NCBI RefSeq assembly: GCF_004210375.1
Contig: NC_134827.1
Location: 100,673,285 to 100,737,284 of the forward strand
Source: Tachypleus tridentatus
Lineage: Eukaryota; Arthropoda; Merostomata; Xiphosura; Limulidae
Direction: 5' to 3'
Length of the DNA: 64,000 bases
In this document: one piece after another, positions 60,001 through 63,300 of the stretch
How positions within the stretch are numbered: position 1 is the stretch's first letter
How the letters are laid out: each line of letters begins with the position of its first letter
Translations under genes and position numbers: made by a program
Notes under the pieces: generated by a model
Database searches by the model: none
Told to the model about the DNA's origin: nothing
The model's input: only the letters and a program-made list of their open reading frames with translations

Positions 60001-61932
60001 CTTGTAACTTACTAGTTAATATGTTAAGGGAACCATATACAATTACGTTTAAATAAACGTTAGTAAGCAACAACGACAAAAAATATCAGTTACATATATA
60101 TATTGTTAATATTTTTTCCAGAGGTATTCGTTACTCGGATGGTCTTTGGCAATTGTATGCAATACCTTAGTTCTTTACGGAATGTGGCCAGCTTATGAAG
60201 GAAAACTCCCCTCCAACCTGGCCTCTGCCATGTACAGTGCTCTAGCACGAACAGTTTGGGCTGTTGGACTTGCCTGGTTGACCTTTGCATGTACAGTTGG
60301 TTACGGAGGTGAGTATTAGGTTGAAAGTCAAGGTAGTTGTGCACCAGTTTACATAAATACTCTCAAACACACACGTGACTTGAGCAAGACACTTGTAATA
60401 TGAAACTTTATACTCAATGGAATTGGGTCTAGGTCAAATTCCCACCATGTTGAGAGGACACATTGGAGCCGGTGTCGAGTTTCACTTACTTGACACAAGC
60501 GGATGACAATCCTGACACGTCCCCTTCTACCATGGACGAGAAAAACAATTCATCTAAGGTTAACCCTAAGTTGGGTAGACTGAAACAATGGGGTAAAGCG
60601 TCTTGCTCAAGAACACCAACAGTGGTGATAGTACCAGCTTCGAACTAAGAACCATCCAACTACGAGTCTATCGCACTGTCGCATGCTTTCTTGATACAGA
60701 GAAAGCGTTCAACACTGTATGGCACAACAGTCTCCGGTTCCGAAAGACAGAAATGGGACTATCGCGTGGAATTATTCGCTGGCTCTCAAACTTTTTTAAA
60801 AACAAAAAATGCTGGATAAATGTTGAGGGAACCTTCTATTAGTTATTTACTCCAGAGGCTAGCGTCCCTTAGGGTGTGGTGGTTAGCCATATCCTTTTCA
60901 TAATGTATGTTAATATGCCTCTGAACGACCCCAAATCATGGATACTCGTCACAATTCGCTGATGACGTTGCAGTCTGGAAAAGCGCTCAACATCAATAGC
61001 AGCTAGAAATATAGAACCACAACTAAACAGAATAAGTGAATACTGCCAGAAATATATAATTAAAATAAACACAACAAAAACTCAAGTAGTGGTTTTCACA
61101 TAATTAACAAAGTACAAAGAAAGAAAGAACAGTTATATATGAACGGAGCATTTCTTCAGACTACTATATCCGCCATACCGACAGAAGGTCTATAGCGCAG
61201 AGCCAACGAAATCAACTCGCGTGCATATACCCAAAAACAGAAACTAAAAGCATTCTGTTTATATTTCTTGTAGAATTATCACACTGATAATCAGATTATA
61301 TTACTCATAAGATTAAAAATTGCGTACGTGTGTTGAAAATAATGTCACACGAAGGAAGAACTAAAAGCTTAAACTTTCAATTCAAGAGATGTTCTTACAA
61401 ATCAAAGTTATTGTTTGTAACTAAGTCTTAGAAATATTTGTCATTTTATCAACTCTGCTACAGGGTTTATCACCACTTTCTTATCCTGGAAGGCATTCAT
61501 ACCTCTCAGTCGTCTCACGTATTCTGCGTATCTCGTTCATCCTGTTGCCATAGCAGCCCTCTACGGTGTACAAGAATTAACTGTTGACGCAACATACAGC
61601 TATATGGTAAGATCACACATACGTCATTGATCAAACAACTGGAATTCTAATAGACGATAATTCATTCTGTTGACATTGTTAGCACTAATTTGGAAATTTC
61701 TTGGTATTCACAAAATCCTTCTAGAGCAAATTCGGTAAAACTTAAAATGCTAATATTAATACAAGGAAATGATGGTCTTTTTTTTTGTTTTAATTTCCAG
61801 ATGTACCTAATCTTTGGAAATCTGGTCTTCACCTTTATAGTAGCTTTTATTTCATCACTGTTCTTCGAGTTTCCCTTTACTGGACTGGAAAACGTAATTT
61901 TGAAAAAAGACGTATACCCGATTACGAAATAG
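14730..61932 (+). CDS. NRF-6-like acyltransferase 3 family protein (whole gene, 15 exons)
   Basis: Exons: 14730-15024, 33043-33227, 35528-35636, 37247-37343, 41573-41733, 44875-45057, 45988-46081, 48835-48927, 49581-49749, 50742-50821, 51394-51510, 55231-55363, 60122-60308, 61464-61606, 61801-61932. They sum to 2178 nt (725 codons plus TAG); all introns are GT-AG and phases match. The protein has a hydrophobic leader (residues about 5-21), possible N-glycosylation sites at Asn35, 43, 73 and 80, and an NRF domain (about 75-213) with cysteines 78, 124, 146, 180, 185 and 212. A first membrane segment (about 222-246) precedes an acyltransferase-3 domain (about 313-710). The family's R-x10-H motif is present at Arg321/His332. 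By family knowledge (C. elegans nrf-6, ndg-4) such proteins act in lipid or xenobiotic transport and yolk uptake; the substrate here is unknown. The length is normal for the family and no lesion was seen. The exact paralogue cannot be assigned. Confidence 0.93.
15490..15765 (+). mobile_element. SINE-1
   Basis: AGCCCAGCATGGCCAGGTG head to GCGCGAAATTCAAGAACAAAC tail, possible 8-bp duplication CTCTGTTG. Intron 1. Confidence 0.88.
16178..16433 (-). mobile_element. SINE-1, old diverged copy
   Basis: gctatctgttttacccgtctctaat...ggctactctaatcga...cttataacgcaaccatggcc...acggacccg. Shares an older variant core (cttataacgcacccacgg) with 30525, 45390 and 63080. Confidence 0.7.
16530..16618 (-). mobile_element. 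SINE-2, internally deleted
   Basis: cataaagcgcaaagctcgacac...gggtatcgaaaccttaccgctgtgtcactggggg. Confidence 0.6.
16690..16759 (-). mobile_element. SINE-1 head fragment
   Basis: Only the tRNA-like head remains: attccaacccgtggccctcggataacgagtcgagtgcc. It ends 32 bp before the Tc1 element. Confidence 0.65.
16792..18188 (-). mobile_element. Tc1-family DNA transposon with IR/DR termini, inactive
   Basis: A 1397-bp element bounded by TA at 16790-16791 and 18189-18190. The ends are inverted copies beginning CACTGCTGGCCAAAATC. The inverted repeats extend about 200 bp and end in a second related motif (CTGGTCAAAAGTTTAAGACC) at 16979 on the left and ending at 17998 on the right. Each terminus therefore holds two direct copies of a putative transposase-binding site, about 182-185 bp apart. 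It lies in intron 1 of the NRF-6-like gene, antisense to it. Confidence 0.93.
17048..17862 (-). pseudogene. Tc1-like transposase pseudogene (DD34E)
   Basis: Starts [21 protein letters not shown] (helix-turn-helix DNA-binding region) at 17862. The rest is spread over at least three frames: an arginine-rich second HTH (near 17650-17690), WGAFSFHG (near 17480), and [13 protein letters not shown] through PKRMFEVI to a stop at 17048. The residue that should be Asp in the FQQDNAAIH motif is Asn (codon at 17345-17347). The final Glu (17240-17242) is intact with 34 residues between. Dead through frameshifts and a lost catalytic Asp. Confidence 0.9.
18525..18890. repeat. degenerate tandem repeat, about 80 bp unit, 4-5 copies
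   Basis: Recurring CACGTTCtagTCGATTCCctTGTGG...acgacac...cgtgcTAATT. Intron 1. Confidence 0.6.
19035..19310 (+). mobile_element. SINE-1
   Basis: Near-consensus copy with one extra base in the head (GGCAATGGCC) and an A/C-rich tail. Confidence 0.9.
19540..19755 (+). mobile_element. SINE-1, old diverged copy
   Basis: ggcaggacgtagcc...ccaagagttagcgatgggtgatgttgactag...gtcgctttgcacgaaaactc. Confidence 0.55.
20192..20296. repeat. short tandem repeat region, about 40 bp unit, 3 copies
   Basis: GTCAGTTCATGtttTCcttac...ttttgtttttag repeated three times, 300 bp before the 41-bp satellite but unrelated to it. Confidence 0.65.
20405..20537 (+). mobile_element. SINE-2
   Basis: gcatagctccccaacggtaaagtggtatgtcttcgg, B-box-like GGGTTTCGATACTCG, tail aaacaaacaaa. 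It ends about 50 bp before the 41-bp satellite. Confidence 0.7.
20591..21697. repeat. 41-bp satellite, 27 tandem copies, 492-bp higher-order period
   Basis: Unit of the form TACAATGTTCTAAAGTTCATC plus about 20 variable bases, in strict 41-bp register from 20591 to the last unit at 21657. Variants (cttTAAAAAcg, ctTCCGGaacg, acgCATg, aatAttc, gttAtaaag) recur in the same order 492 bp (12 units) apart, for example gttAtaaag at 21001 and 21493. In intron 1. Confidence 0.95.
21797..22023 (-). mobile_element. 227-bp MITE, IS630/Tc1/mariner type, copy 2
   Basis: Same family as 10837-11071 but in the opposite orientation, flanked by TA at 21795-21796 and 22024-22025. The shared interior includes the rc of ATGGC(T/C)GATGTAAGCC. 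It sits about 100 bp beyond the end of the 41-bp satellite in intron 1. Confidence 0.85.
22715..22824 (-). mobile_element. SINE-2
   Basis: gaattaagcacaatgggctatctgtgc...GGGTATCGAAACCCGG...gatataccgctgagccactggg. Confidence 0.78.
23635..23909 (+). mobile_element. SINE-1
   Basis: Perfect 10-bp duplication TTGTTATTTA at 23625-23634 and 23910-23919. Lies 117 bp before the Tigger element. Confidence 0.92.
24029..26402 (+). mobile_element. Tigger/pogo-like DNA transposon, full length, inactive
   Basis: A 2374-bp element flanked by TA (24027-24028 and 26403-26404). Terminal inverted repeats of about 22 bp start CAGTGGTATCTCGGTTCTCG on the left and CAGTGGTTCCTCGGTTCTCG on the right end read inward, with two mismatches. 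Related GGTTTTCGAACA sequence lies just inside both ends. Sits in intron 1, same orientation as the host gene. Size and protein resemble vertebrate Tigger1. Confidence 0.94.
24324..26096 (+). pseudogene. Tigger-like (CENP-B/DDE superfamily) transposase pseudogene
   Basis: The start codon has a strong context (GCCACCATGG). The N-terminal psq-type HTH ([22 protein letters not shown]) is displaced by a frameshift or small deletion near 24415. Stops occur near 24682, 24730, 25019 and 25127, and further frame changes follow. In the DDD catalytic triad, the first Asp is Asn ([11 protein letters not shown], codon 24884-24886); the second (VMDNAPAH, 25235-25237) and third (QPMDQQ, 25345-25347) remain. 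The C-terminal tail (TSLDKFFVR... to a TAA at 26094-26096) is still recognisable. Homologous to TIGD1-type proteins. Confidence 0.92.
26776..27056 (+). mobile_element. SINE-1
   Basis: Duplication TGCGGTTAYGTG, 11/12 identical, at 26764-26775 and 27057-27068. Confidence 0.9.
27069..28716. other. intron 1 interior, nothing recognised
   Basis: AT-rich, short open frames (e.g. 27201-27407) with no family resemblance and no flanking splice logic. Confidence 0.55.
28717..28822 (+). mobile_element. SINE-2
   Basis: cgtacaccagtaagtctacggatttaaaactctaaaatcagg, GCGTTCGATTCCCC, then gatgtggctttggtataa tail. Confidence 0.75.
29757..29985. mobile_element. palindromic SINE-1: two tails joined head to head
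   Basis: 29757-29863 is a SINE-1 tail and core on the - strand, and 29870-29985 the same region on the + strand. The junction is ctagtCCAATAGtCCAATAGaatag. No tRNA head remains in either arm. Intron 1. Confidence 0.85.
30525..30778 (-). mobile_element. SINE-1, older variant
   Basis: Phrases gtccccaattttgaactgactaaagggaag...ccaactcacgagct...catggctgggcc mark the older subfamily with a GAACTG core. Another worn scrap lies at 30350-30500. Confidence 0.7.
31059..31331 (-). mobile_element. SINE-1
   Basis: Perfect 14-bp duplication CTTTCTCTCTCCGA at 31045-31058 and 31332-31345. Confidence 0.95.
31682..31815. repeat. degenerate tandem repeat, about 40 bp unit, 3-4 copies
   Basis: GTTATGTATTGTGTAGTCAGTAAGCACAT recurs with variation. 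Confidence 0.7.
32204..32459. repeat. inverted pair of Penelope-like / hammerhead-like motifs
   Basis: 32440-32458 (CGAAACGTTCAACTGTCAA) is an 18/19 inverted match to 32204-32222. The + copy reads CTGAAGA (32416-32422) ... CGAAACG (32440-32446), matching the conserved CUGANGA and GAAA core boxes of hammerhead ribozymes. The - copy has the decayed CTGAAAA (32240-32246, rc). Stem II pairing is poor. Upstream of exon 2 in intron 1. Confidence 0.4.
33043..33227 (+). CDS. NRF-6-like exon 2 (NRF domain core)
   Basis: Residues 99-160, containing [16 protein letters not shown], the most recognisable NRF-domain signature, then Cys124 and Cys146. The acceptor is pyrimidine-rich (TTGCTTTCAG) and the donor is GTGGGT. 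Phase 1 in, phase 0 out. Confidence 0.95.
33655..33676. repeat. (TA)n microsatellite
   Basis: About ten TA dinucleotides in intron 2. Confidence 0.8.
34187..34441 (-). mobile_element. SINE-1, diverged
   Basis: GGTTTGTTTTAAATTTCGCGCAAAGC tail to ATCTGGGCC head, intron 2. Confidence 0.8.
34617..34670 (+). mobile_element. SINE-1 tail fragment
   Basis: Only GCGCAGATAGCC...GCGCGAAATTCAAAACAAAC remains, opposite to the copy 175 bp upstream. Confidence 0.8.
34922..35056. mobile_element. possible hAT-type MITE
   Basis: Ends cagtggcgcatttagg and (rc) tagtggtggatttaagg are imperfect inverted repeats of the hAT style. No clear 8-bp target duplication. Intron 2. Confidence 0.35.
35245..35480. repeat. 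degenerate tandem repeat, about 37-40 bp unit, 6 copies
   Basis: Recurring gTTCTTCTGTTGAATTaagagatgg in intron 2, ending about 45 bp before exon 3. Confidence 0.65.
35528..35636 (+). CDS. NRF-6-like exon 3 (NRF domain)
   Basis: Residues 161-196. LCVPSTCS carries the paired cysteines 180 and 185 typical of the NRF domain. Phase 0 in, phase 1 out; the donor is GTTGGT, weaker than the others. Confidence 0.92.
35921..36182 (-). mobile_element. SINE-1
   Basis: Near-consensus copy in intron 3, ending TGGCCATGCCGGGCC. Confidence 0.9.
36285..36405 (-). mobile_element. SINE-2
   Basis: taaacacaaagctaaacaatggc...GGGTATCGAAACCCAG...cagacacaccagtgtgctag. Confidence 0.75.
36851..36988. repeat. fold-back element with about 59-bp arms
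   Basis: Arms 36851-36909 and 36931-36988 are imperfect inverted repeats around a 21-nt loop. Each arm has gttacagctttt...agaacag...CGTTTCGATCACTG. A third, related + copy of the arm lies at about 36620-36690. The loop with the right arm reads cTTGAGAAtggctaacCAGTGATCGAAgCG, resembling Penelope-like-element termini. In intron 3. Confidence 0.75.
37247..37343 (+). CDS. NRF-6-like exon 4 (end of NRF domain)
   Basis: Residues 197-228. Contains HCYTKENK with the last conserved cysteine (212), then an acidic stretch and the start of the first membrane segment (AAIVVM), which runs on into exon 5. Donor GTAAGT. Confidence 0.9.
37746..37801. repeat. T-rich tract and (TA)n microsatellite
   Basis: Lies within the 3' UTR of the LINE copy. 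(CA)-type and AAT-rich tracts follow to about 37990. Confidence 0.8.
38001..39238 (-). pseudogene. LINE reverse transcriptase remnant
   Basis: Read from 39238: [18 protein letters not shown], then [15 protein letters not shown] (motif A Asp), [13 protein letters not shown] (motif B) and QFADDVAV (motif C, both Asp intact). The frame breaks just after FADDVAV near 38695, where about 10 nt present in copy 2 are missing. The C-terminal thumb/connection region resumes from about 38590 (KTQVIVFSR..., [16 protein letters not shown]) to a stop at 38001. Jockey-clade by motif order and wording. Only the single break was seen, so this copy is relatively young. Confidence 0.88.
39543..39696 (-). mobile_element. 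SINE-1 with central deletion
   Basis: Tail and about 70 bp of core join directly to the tRNA head (CAACCCTCAGATTACGAGTC...GGCCATGCCGAGCC). It abuts the truncated 5' end of the LINE. Confidence 0.82.
40657..40930 (+). mobile_element. SINE-1
   Basis: Perfect 11-bp duplication CTGTCTGTCAG at 40646-40656 and 40931-40941. Intron 4. Confidence 0.95.
41573..41733 (+). CDS. NRF-6-like exon 5 (first transmembrane segment and linker)
   Basis: Residues 229-282. The hydrophobic segment [19 protein letters not shown] is followed by a charged linker with a lysine/glutamate-rich run, presumably cytosolic. Donor GTATAT. Confidence 0.9.
42275..42395 (+). mobile_element. SINE-2
   Basis: CCCAGTAGCTCAGCGGTATATCTGCGGAC is a good tRNA-like A box region, then GGGTTTCGATGCC and tail ttcaaaacaacaac. 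Followed closely by an inverted copy. Confidence 0.8.
42405..42488 (-). mobile_element. SINE-2, truncated
   Basis: gggctatttgcgctctg...GGGTATCGAAACCCG...ttataaacc; inverted relative to 42275-42395, making a potential hairpin. Confidence 0.7.
42588..42614 (-). mobile_element. SINE-1 (outer, interrupted), tail part
   Basis: GGTTTGTTTTGAATTT then CGTGCAAAGCT; continues at 42905. Confidence 0.88.
42615..42893 (-). mobile_element. SINE-1 inserted inside another SINE-1 (same orientation)
   Basis: Perfect 11-bp duplication CGTGCAAAGCT at 42604-42614 and 42894-42904, part of the interrupted copy's tail. Intron 5. Confidence 0.95.
42905..43147 (-). mobile_element. SINE-1 (outer, interrupted), core and head
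   Basis: Continues from acacaaagtaatctgcgctagctg to CTGGCGATGTCGGGTC. Confidence 0.9.
43240..43430 (-). mobile_element. SINE-1, old diverged copy
   Basis: cgtccctaatttggagactctgacc...cccagctgaaagtgc...acggattcaaaacc. Confidence 0.5.
43798..43890 (-). mobile_element. SINE-2, truncated
   Basis: caaaggtacacaatggac...gtctgcagacataccgttgtgccactaggggg; B-box side lost. Confidence 0.6.
44555..44850 (+). repeat. dispersed repeat with internal duplications, copy 2
   Basis: Same order of phrases as 12640-13075. Its AT-rich tail ends about 25 bp before the acceptor of NRF-6-like exon 6, so the repeat may supply the end of intron 5. Confidence 0.7.
44875..45057 (+). CDS. NRF-6-like exon 6 (start of acyltransferase-3 domain, R-x10-H)
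   Basis: Residues 283-343. Contains [17 protein letters not shown]: Arg321 and His332 are separated by ten residues, the spacing known for the putative catalytic motif of acyltransferase-3 proteins. The acceptor TTATTAG lies about 50 bp downstream of a dispersed repeat. Donor GTGAGT. Confidence 0.94.
45390..45630 (-). mobile_element. SINE-1, older variant
   Basis: ccttaattttgaaattataaactaaagg...cttaccaccaactcttgagcaac...cctataatgtaccaac; intron 6. Confidence 0.6.
45622..45808. repeat. degenerate tandem repeat, about 43 bp unit, 4 copies
   Basis: Recurring ATTGTTAAaaCCAGTtGTgTTGtAaTGTTTCATCACa in intron 6. Confidence 0.75.
45988..46081 (+). CDS. NRF-6-like exon 7
   Basis: Residues 344-374. 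Encodes [15 protein letters not shown], which joins exon 8 as FFFMSGFL, a strongly conserved stretch of the family. Phase 1 in, phase 2 out, donor GTAAGT. Confidence 0.94.
46740..46965 (-). mobile_element. SINE-1, older variant
   Basis: gggaattttgaaccgataag...ccatcactaactcttgggttgctc...cacttttatagc; intron 7. Confidence 0.55.
46973..47210 (-). mobile_element. SINE-1, head truncated
   Basis: Ends inside the tRNA head at CGACCCTCAGGTTACGAG; the CCATGCC end is missing. Abuts the older copy to its left. Confidence 0.85.
47390..48240 (-). other. unrecognised dispersed repeat, copy A (coding-like)
   Basis: On the - strand it contains broken but protein-like stretches: [13 protein letters not shown] near 48200, [18 protein letters not shown] near 48130, and [10 protein letters not shown] near 47715. 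It shares blocks with 53030-54060 (gagccttaacaYgtcattacagtc near 47393/53083; agacaccgcactt near 48005/53273; TTCCAAAAG near 48209/53968) and with 5200-5500. A SINE-2 copy occupies 47468-47575. I do not recognise the family; a decayed transposon or multicopy gene is likely. Confidence 0.55.
47468..47575 (+). mobile_element. SINE-2 within dispersed repeat A
   Basis: ctagtggtctaacggtaagccttgggacttatgatgc, GAGTTTCGATACTCG, tail tgtgtagctttatgc. Confidence 0.7.
48835..48927 (+). CDS. NRF-6-like exon 8
   Basis: Residues 375-405. Hydrophobic [12 protein letters not shown], then FYIHRYWR, which continues into exon 9 as RMTPLMM, matching the family's RYxRLTP region. Acceptor after a T-rich tract, donor GTAAGT. 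Confidence 0.93.
49581..49749 (+). CDS. NRF-6-like exon 9
   Basis: Residues 406-462. A membrane segment, then a cysteine-containing loop ([16 protein letters not shown]) and [10 protein letters not shown]. The loop precedes the HSWY motif of exon 10, as in relatives. Donor GTGAGA. Confidence 0.93.
50742..50821 (+). CDS. NRF-6-like exon 10 (HSWY motif)
   Basis: Residues 463-488. [16 protein letters not shown] matches the conserved GHSWYLAxDMQFY segment of NRF-6 proteins. Phase 0 in, phase 2 out. Confidence 0.94.
51040..51165 (+). mobile_element. SINE-1, worn 5' half
   Basis: ctcactcgaaaccccattactgaacatgcttgttctttcaggcgtgggagtgttgtaagtgatggc; intron 10, 230 bp before exon 11. Confidence 0.6.
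51394..51510 (+). CDS. NRF-6-like exon 11
   Basis: Residues 489-527. A membrane segment ([19 protein letters not shown]) and the following loop. Donor GTAAGT, phase 2 out. Confidence 0.92.
51511..53029. other. intron 11, left part, nothing identified with confidence
   Basis: The - strand near 52280-52480 has coding-like wording ([11 protein letters not shown], then a stop) that may be a worn transposase, but no family was recognised and no termini found. Confidence 0.4.
53030..54060 (-). other. unrecognised dispersed repeat, copy B, with 42-bp minisatellite
   Basis: Same family as 47390-48240. Read on the - strand from 54045 it opens [19 protein letters not shown], then [14 protein letters not shown], matching [10 protein letters not shown] of copy A, and runs into the minisatellite. 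It resumes after it with a stretch alignable to [16 protein letters not shown] of copy A. The minisatellite is therefore an expansion within the element. Confidence 0.5.
53447..53950. repeat. 42-bp minisatellite, 12 tandem copies
   Basis: Units begin TGTTGCAAATCATGATCTGAG every 42 bp from 53447 to 53909. Outer units are diverged, inner ones nearly identical, as expected from unequal exchange. The - strand reads through as 14-residue repeats ([14 protein letters not shown]) joined to non-repeat sequence up to 54045. In intron 11. Confidence 0.95.
54242..54313. repeat. tandem duplication of about 40 bp
   Basis: GGGCCGGATTAGAGACTTGT and the adjoining GGGGCCCTCCGA occur twice in direct succession. 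The motif is GC-rich against its surroundings and resembles the end of an unidentified element. Confidence 0.75.
54950..54986 (+). other. Penelope-like terminus, possible decayed hammerhead motif
   Basis: CTGGATGAGTC...GAAAACGAAACGTC followed by GGATAATAAAAT, wording that recurs in Penelope-like element ends. An extra G interrupts the CUGAUGA box. Intron 11. Confidence 0.35.
55231..55363 (+). CDS. NRF-6-like exon 12
   Basis: Residues 528-572. [21 protein letters not shown] matches the family's YxKPWxRxGPYLVG signature. Acceptor TATTTTCCAG, donor GTAAGG. Confidence 0.94.
56005..56080 (+). mobile_element. SINE-2, diverged
   Basis: ccctgtgagtcagtggtaagtttatggacatacaacgctaaagttcggggtttgattctctgc; intron 12. 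Confidence 0.6.
56150..56345 (+). mobile_element. SINE-1, old diverged copy
   Basis: cgaaacgggttcaaatctgcg...ctttaagctgtgaatgcgttataagtgacag...gtcttccctcagg. Confidence 0.55.
57584..57725 (+). mobile_element. SINE-1, 3'-truncated
   Basis: Head with an 11-base loss around the anticodon (GCGCTCGCAATCCACGGGTTCG), core to aaaagagtagccaactcttgggc, then lost. 100 bp before LINE copy 2. Confidence 0.8.
57830..59500 (-). mobile_element. Jockey-like LINE, 5'-truncated, copy 2
   Basis: Same family as 37568-39505. RT fragments: [19 protein letters not shown] (near 59150), [18 protein letters not shown] (near 58780) and [22 protein letters not shown] (near 58700). The catalytic FADD is FADN, and several frameshifts are present (near 58960, 58860 and 58590). 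More decayed than copy 1. Lies in intron 12. Confidence 0.82.
59525..59610 (-). mobile_element. SINE-1 tail fragment beside LINE copy 2
   Basis: ttggTTTGTTTTGAATTTCGCGCAAAGCTACACGAGGG to the early core. Same side and orientation relative to the LINE as at 39543. Confidence 0.8.
60122..60308 (+). CDS. NRF-6-like exon 13
   Basis: Residues 573-634. Two hydrophobic stretches flank a loop; [21 protein letters not shown] is the conserved penultimate region of the acyltransferase domain. Donor GTGAGT. Confidence 0.94.
60665..61160 (+). mobile_element. Jockey-like LINE internal fragment, copy 3
   Basis: Only the middle of the RT remains: [20 protein letters not shown], then [13 protein letters not shown], and after a frame change [13 protein letters not shown]. 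Opposite orientation to copies 1 and 2, in intron 13. No recognisable LINE ends. Confidence 0.8.
61464..61606 (+). CDS. NRF-6-like exon 14
   Basis: Residues 635-682. [16 protein letters not shown] is the highly conserved C-terminal motif of the family (LSRLTYxxYLVHP). Donor GTAAGA, phase 0. Confidence 0.95.
61801..61932 (+). CDS. NRF-6-like exon 15 (C-terminus and stop)
   Basis: Residues 683-725 and the TAG stop. A last membrane segment ends in [17 protein letters not shown], the usual family terminus (E-x-P-F-x-x-LE). A short basic tail follows. Acceptor TTTAATTTCCAG. Confidence 0.94.
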   Translation: MYLIFGNLVFTFIVAFISSLFFEFPFTGLENVILKKDVYPITK

Positions 61933-62136
61933 ATAATTTGAAATGCATTATGTGTTTCGATGGTGCCACCAAACCACGTAAACATCACTGAATACGAAAC
62001 GCAAGCCAAAAGAACTTTTATGGAAAGACGAATGTATAGCAATTTCAGTGGATGTTATACAACTGTCTGAATATATTTGAAGACGACTAGATGCTGCTAT
62101 TCATTATTTTAGGAAGAAATGTTAACTAAACTCTTT

Positions 62137-62142
62137 ATTAAA
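62137..62142 (+). terminator. candidate poly(A) signal ATTAAA
   Basis: First recognisable variant signal after the stop codon, 205 bp downstream. A canonical AATAAA follows at 62502-62507, so two 3' ends are possible. Confidence 0.35.
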
Positions 62143-62501
62143 GTTCTTCCTTCGAATCTGAAATGTTGACTGCTCATTTCGAAATATTAAAATCGGAAAC
62201 AGTGCATATCAAATATTGAAAATGCCAAATTATGTACTGGTGGATCATTCATCTTGTCATGATGTGAAATAACGAACCACATATTACTAAAAAGGAAAAC
62301 AATTTATTTAATACCAGTATTTGATTTGGATCTCCATAACAAATTGGATTATTACTTTGACACTTTTTATAGCCTTAAACTTCGTCATATTTAACTAAAA
62401 AAGTGTGTTTAACATTTCTTTAAATATTTTCATTTCCCAATTAATATAAATATAACACATTGTTGGTTAATTTTTAGGATAATATTAGCCCTTTATATAT
62501 A

Positions 62502-62507
62502 AATAAA
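62502..62507 (+). terminator. candidate distal poly(A) signal AATAAA
   Basis: Canonical hexamer 570 bp after the stop, in AT-rich sequence, so chance occurrence is likely enough to keep confidence low. Confidence 0.3.
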
Positions 62508-63079
62508 AAACACTCGTTAAGCATGCATATAATTACTTTTAAGTTGATAGTAAAACACAGTAACAACGTAACCATGTGACAAAGACAGCATGATGAATGC
62601 TCTTTGAAACTATTTCGGAAAATAACAAGTACTGGATTATTTCATTGTCGTTTCAAAAGGGTTTTTACATCAGAATATAGGAAGAAAAAAATAAGCATGA
62701 AACATTTTGATACACCCAACATTAATTAACCCCTTTAAAAGGATCCTACTCACATTGACATCATCTCCGGCTGAACAACTCGATTCAGGCCAATATGAAT
62801 GTTAGATGGATTGTAGCCATTATCCATTGCCTGGCAGATTAATTAATAATAATTACATATTTTCATTTGTATTACATAATTACTCTAAATCTTGTATGAA
62901 AAGACAAAGTATCGCCTGATCTATATGTTATAATTCTAATTGAGGAAGGGACATTATTTACAAAATCAGATATATAACAAAAGCAAAAACTGGTTTTTCA
63001 AATAACCACTTCTGAATATAGAAGCAAATAACTTTCGCGTGTAATATTCGTAATGAAGCAGTGTACGAATAGTTGTCCA

Positions 63080-63300
63080 ATATCGTGCAAAGCTATCCAA
63101 GATCTTTCGTGCGCTAATCGTCACTAATTTTTTTAAGTGACAAATCAAAAGGAACGTAATTAGTTCACACACCCTACCACCAACTCGTGGGCTATTTTAA
63201 TCGAGTAAGTGATCTGACCGCCGCTCTTATAACGCATCCACGGCTTAAAGTACAGAGCGTATTTTTGTCTTCTGGCAATAACGGAACGCAAACCAAAACC
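63080..63300 (-). mobile_element. SINE-1, older variant
   Basis: atcgtgcaaagctatccaag...ccaccaactcgtgggctattttaatcgag...cgctcttataacgcatccacgg. Confidence 0.65.

Larger units (their letters stand above)
61933..63079. other. 3' flank / 3' UTR of the NRF-6-like gene
   Basis: AT-rich with candidate poly(A) signals at 62137 and 62502. No other gene seen. Confidence 0.55.
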
